The notes under the pieces: generated by a model
Told to the model about the DNA's origin: nothing
Seen by the model: only the letters and a program-made list of their open reading frames with translations
Databases searched by the model: none
Program-made: the position numbers and the translations under genes
Shown here: one piece after another, positions 14,187-15,121 of the stretch
Layout: every line of letters starts with the position of its first letter
Position numbering within the stretch: position 1 is the stretch's first letter
Assembly: GCA_902803195.1 (NCBI GenBank)
Contig: CADCOX010000171.1
Coordinates: 1-15,121 of the forward strand
Origin: an uncultured Bacteroidales bacterium
GTDB lineage: Bacteria > Bacteroidota > Bacteroidia > Bacteroidales > Bacteroidaceae
DNA length: 15,121 bases
Direction of reading: 5' to 3'

Positions 14187-14301
14187 TTCCTTTTATGTTT
14201 TTTCTTTTAATGAATACAATCTCAATAGCCGCCCTATCTGACCGCTCCTCGACAAGGTTCCTGAGGGTTCTCCCGAGGGCACAGGACATAGCCTTGAATC
14301 A
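14187..14301 (-). other. 5' leader of ugd
   Basis: About 115 nt lie between the inferred start point and the ugd ATG. The leader carries a loose direct repeat, GGTTC-(CT)-GAGGG and GGTTC-(TCCC)-GAGGG (14256-14279, plus-strand reading), and a possible GGG/CCC stem. I recognise no known riboswitch. The 3' end is A-rich and runs into AAGGAA before the start codon. Confidence 0.3.
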
Positions 14302-14307
14302 CAACTG

Positions 14308-14340
14308 CAAAGGTAATCAAATTATTCAAGTAAAACAAGA
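14308..14340 (-). promoter_or_regulatory. Promoter for ugd
   Basis: On the minus strand TACCTTTG (14308-14315) matches TAnnTTTG exactly. Twenty bases upstream is TCTTG (14336-14340), a -33 TTG box. The predicted start is near 14301. It is divergent from, but does not overlap, the promoter at 14374-14407. Confidence 0.65.
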
Positions 14341-14373
14341 AGAAATAAAAAATATCGCAAATTTTCCCATTTT

Positions 14374-14407
14374 TTTGTGGTCATTCCAACAGAAAGTCGT
14401 ACCTTTG
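14374..14407 (+). promoter_or_regulatory. Promoter abutting the start codon of the HU-like gene
   Basis: A T-run ending in TTTG (14374-14377) precedes TACCTTTG (14400-14407) by 22 nt. With the following TGG counted as the TTG-like box, the spacing is 20. The ATG at 14414 begins 6 nt after the -7 box, about where transcription should start. A leaderless or nearly leaderless mRNA is therefore predicted. Confidence 0.65.
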
Positions 14408-14413
14408 TGGCCG

Positions 14414-15121
14414 ATGAACGACTTATCCTACCATATTGAGCATCTTCTCTTGACGCATGACTGTGTTGTCGTGCCGCTCTTTGGTGCCTTCGTGGCACGC
14501 GAGAGCGAATCGTCGCGTGTCGAGCAGGAGAACCTCTTCTTCCCTCCTCTTCGTACCGTGCGTTTCAACGCCGACGTCACCGAGGACGATGGTTTGCTTG
14601 TAGGTGAGATAAGCCATTCGCTCCGTTGCACCATACCCGAGGCCAAGCGTAACATTCAAGCCATGATCCTTCGTTTGCGCCAACAGCTTCTGGCTGAAGG
14701 GCAAGTGGACTTCGGCACTATCGGCGTCTTCATGCAGGACGAGGACGGCCATCTTACGTTCTCTTCTTGTCAGGCGGGCGTCACCACCCCCGATTTCTAC
14801 GGACTCGATGCTTTCTTCATGCCCTATCTGAGCACCACGCCAGCCGCAAGTCGCAAGGAGCGTCACCGCCAGCAGATACGTCAGATGGAAGCCGAGGCCG
14901 AGCGTGACACCATCATCATCCGTCTCAGCCGGCGCGCCCTCCATCACTCGGCTGTTCTTGCTGCTGCCGCCGTTGTTATCGCCTGCGTGCTCTTCACCCT
15001 TCCCGCCGATATCCTGCGTCAAAAGCAGTCGCAGCTGGCTTCTTTATTCCCGACGGAGAAGGTCACCACGAAACCGGCCTCCGCAACCTCACATGCCGCC
15101 TCTGCCACAACTGCCAAGCAG
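14414..15121 (+). CDS. HU/CCDC81-like membrane-anchored protein, N-terminal part (runs off right edge)
   Basis: The start resembles Bacteroidetes proteins with paired CCDC81-like HU domains followed by a transmembrane helix and often a periplasmic SPOR domain. 236 codons are visible, with no stop before the edge. MNDLSYHIEHLLLTHDCVVVPLFGAFVA corresponds to the family's YI..LL...cVVVPGLGGFv opening (the first HU-like domain, about 1-65); only its first 20 and last 8 residues are diagnostic. A second HU-like domain spans about 66-135 (QVDFGTIGVF, 97-106). A basic, Arg/Gln-rich segment (145-175) precedes one membrane helix (about 179-198, HSAVLAAAAVVIACVLFTLP), then a Ser/Ala/Thr-rich linker. 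The layout implies cytoplasmic HU domains and a C-terminus in the periplasm. A SPOR domain beyond the edge is inference. SPOR domains bind denuded peptidoglycan at division sites. No known function is claimed. Confidence 0.82.
   Translation, partial: MNDLSYHIEHLLLTHDCVVVPLFGAFVARESESSRVEQENLFFPPLRTVRFNADVTEDDGLLVGEISHSLRCTIPEAKRNIQAMILRLRQQLLAEGQVDFGTIGVFMQDEDGHLTFSSCQAGVTTPDFYGLDAFFMPYLSTTPAASRKERHRQQIRQMEAEAERDTIIIRLSRRALHHSAVLAAAAVVIACVLFTLPADILRQKQSQLASLFPTEKVTTKPASATSHAASATTAKQ

Noticed and set aside
14187..14301. Riboswitch in the ugd leader
   Set aside because: Only a loose direct repeat and short stems are visible, and they match no riboswitch class I can recognise.
14423..15022. 199-codon minus-strand ORF at the right edge
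   Set aside because: It is antisense to the HU-like gene, whose opening, membrane helix and promoter are all credible.

Overview
This is chromosomal DNA of a Bacteroidales bacterium, most likely Prevotellaceae or a near relative. The evidence is protein character (GyrA, an EttA-type ABC-F, a Bacteroidetes-style AddAB, an HU/CCDC81-like membrane protein), start codons without strong Shine-Dalgarno sequences, and several matches to the Bacteroidetes promoter (TTG/TTTG, about 19-22 bp, TAnnTTTG). Base composition is moderate to GC-rich in genes and AT-rich in promoters. I see no tRNA, rRNA, insertion sequence, integrase, prophage or CRISPR array. The genus is an inference.

Layout. 1-685 (-): 5' part of gyrA, running off the left edge, with a promoter about 240 bp upstream of its start. 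1142-2230 (-): gmd (GDP-mannose 4,6-dehydratase), closed by a clear intrinsic terminator. 2288-2381: 22-bp tandem repeat. 2403-4094 (-): ettA-type ABC-F translation factor. 4103-4200: an 8-bp-period purine-rich repeat beside a GC-rich hairpin block. 4274-5188 (-): secreted glucosaminidase with two LysM domains. 5285-5764 and 5761-6615 (+): cytidine deaminase and a GH25 muramidase, overlapping by ATGA. 6591-9485 and 9491-12751 (-): AddB-like and AddA-like subunits of a double-strand-break repair helicase-nuclease. 12873-14186 (-): UDP-glucose 6-dehydrogenase. 14414-15121 (+): N-terminal part of an HU/CCDC81-like, membrane-anchored protein running off the right edge.

How the genes fit together. 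Gmd and Ugd make activated sugars (GDP-4-keto-6-deoxymannose, UDP-glucuronate) for surface polysaccharide. The glucosaminidase and the muramidase cut the two alternating bonds of peptidoglycan glycan strands, and they are expressed from interlocked divergent promoters. AddAB resects broken DNA ends. GyrA, EttA and Cdd are housekeeping functions.

Most of the window is ordinary core genome and I found no convincing undescribed system. The observations most worth checking are: a possible sliding-clamp-binding motif at the extreme C-terminus of AddA; a promoter so close to the start codon at 14414 that the mRNA should be leaderless; interlocked divergent promoters at 5214-5261; two unrelated tandem-repeat tracts flanking ettA; a 25-bp convergent overlap that contains a predicted Fe-S cysteine codon of AddB; and a small ORF whose stop overlaps the addA start.
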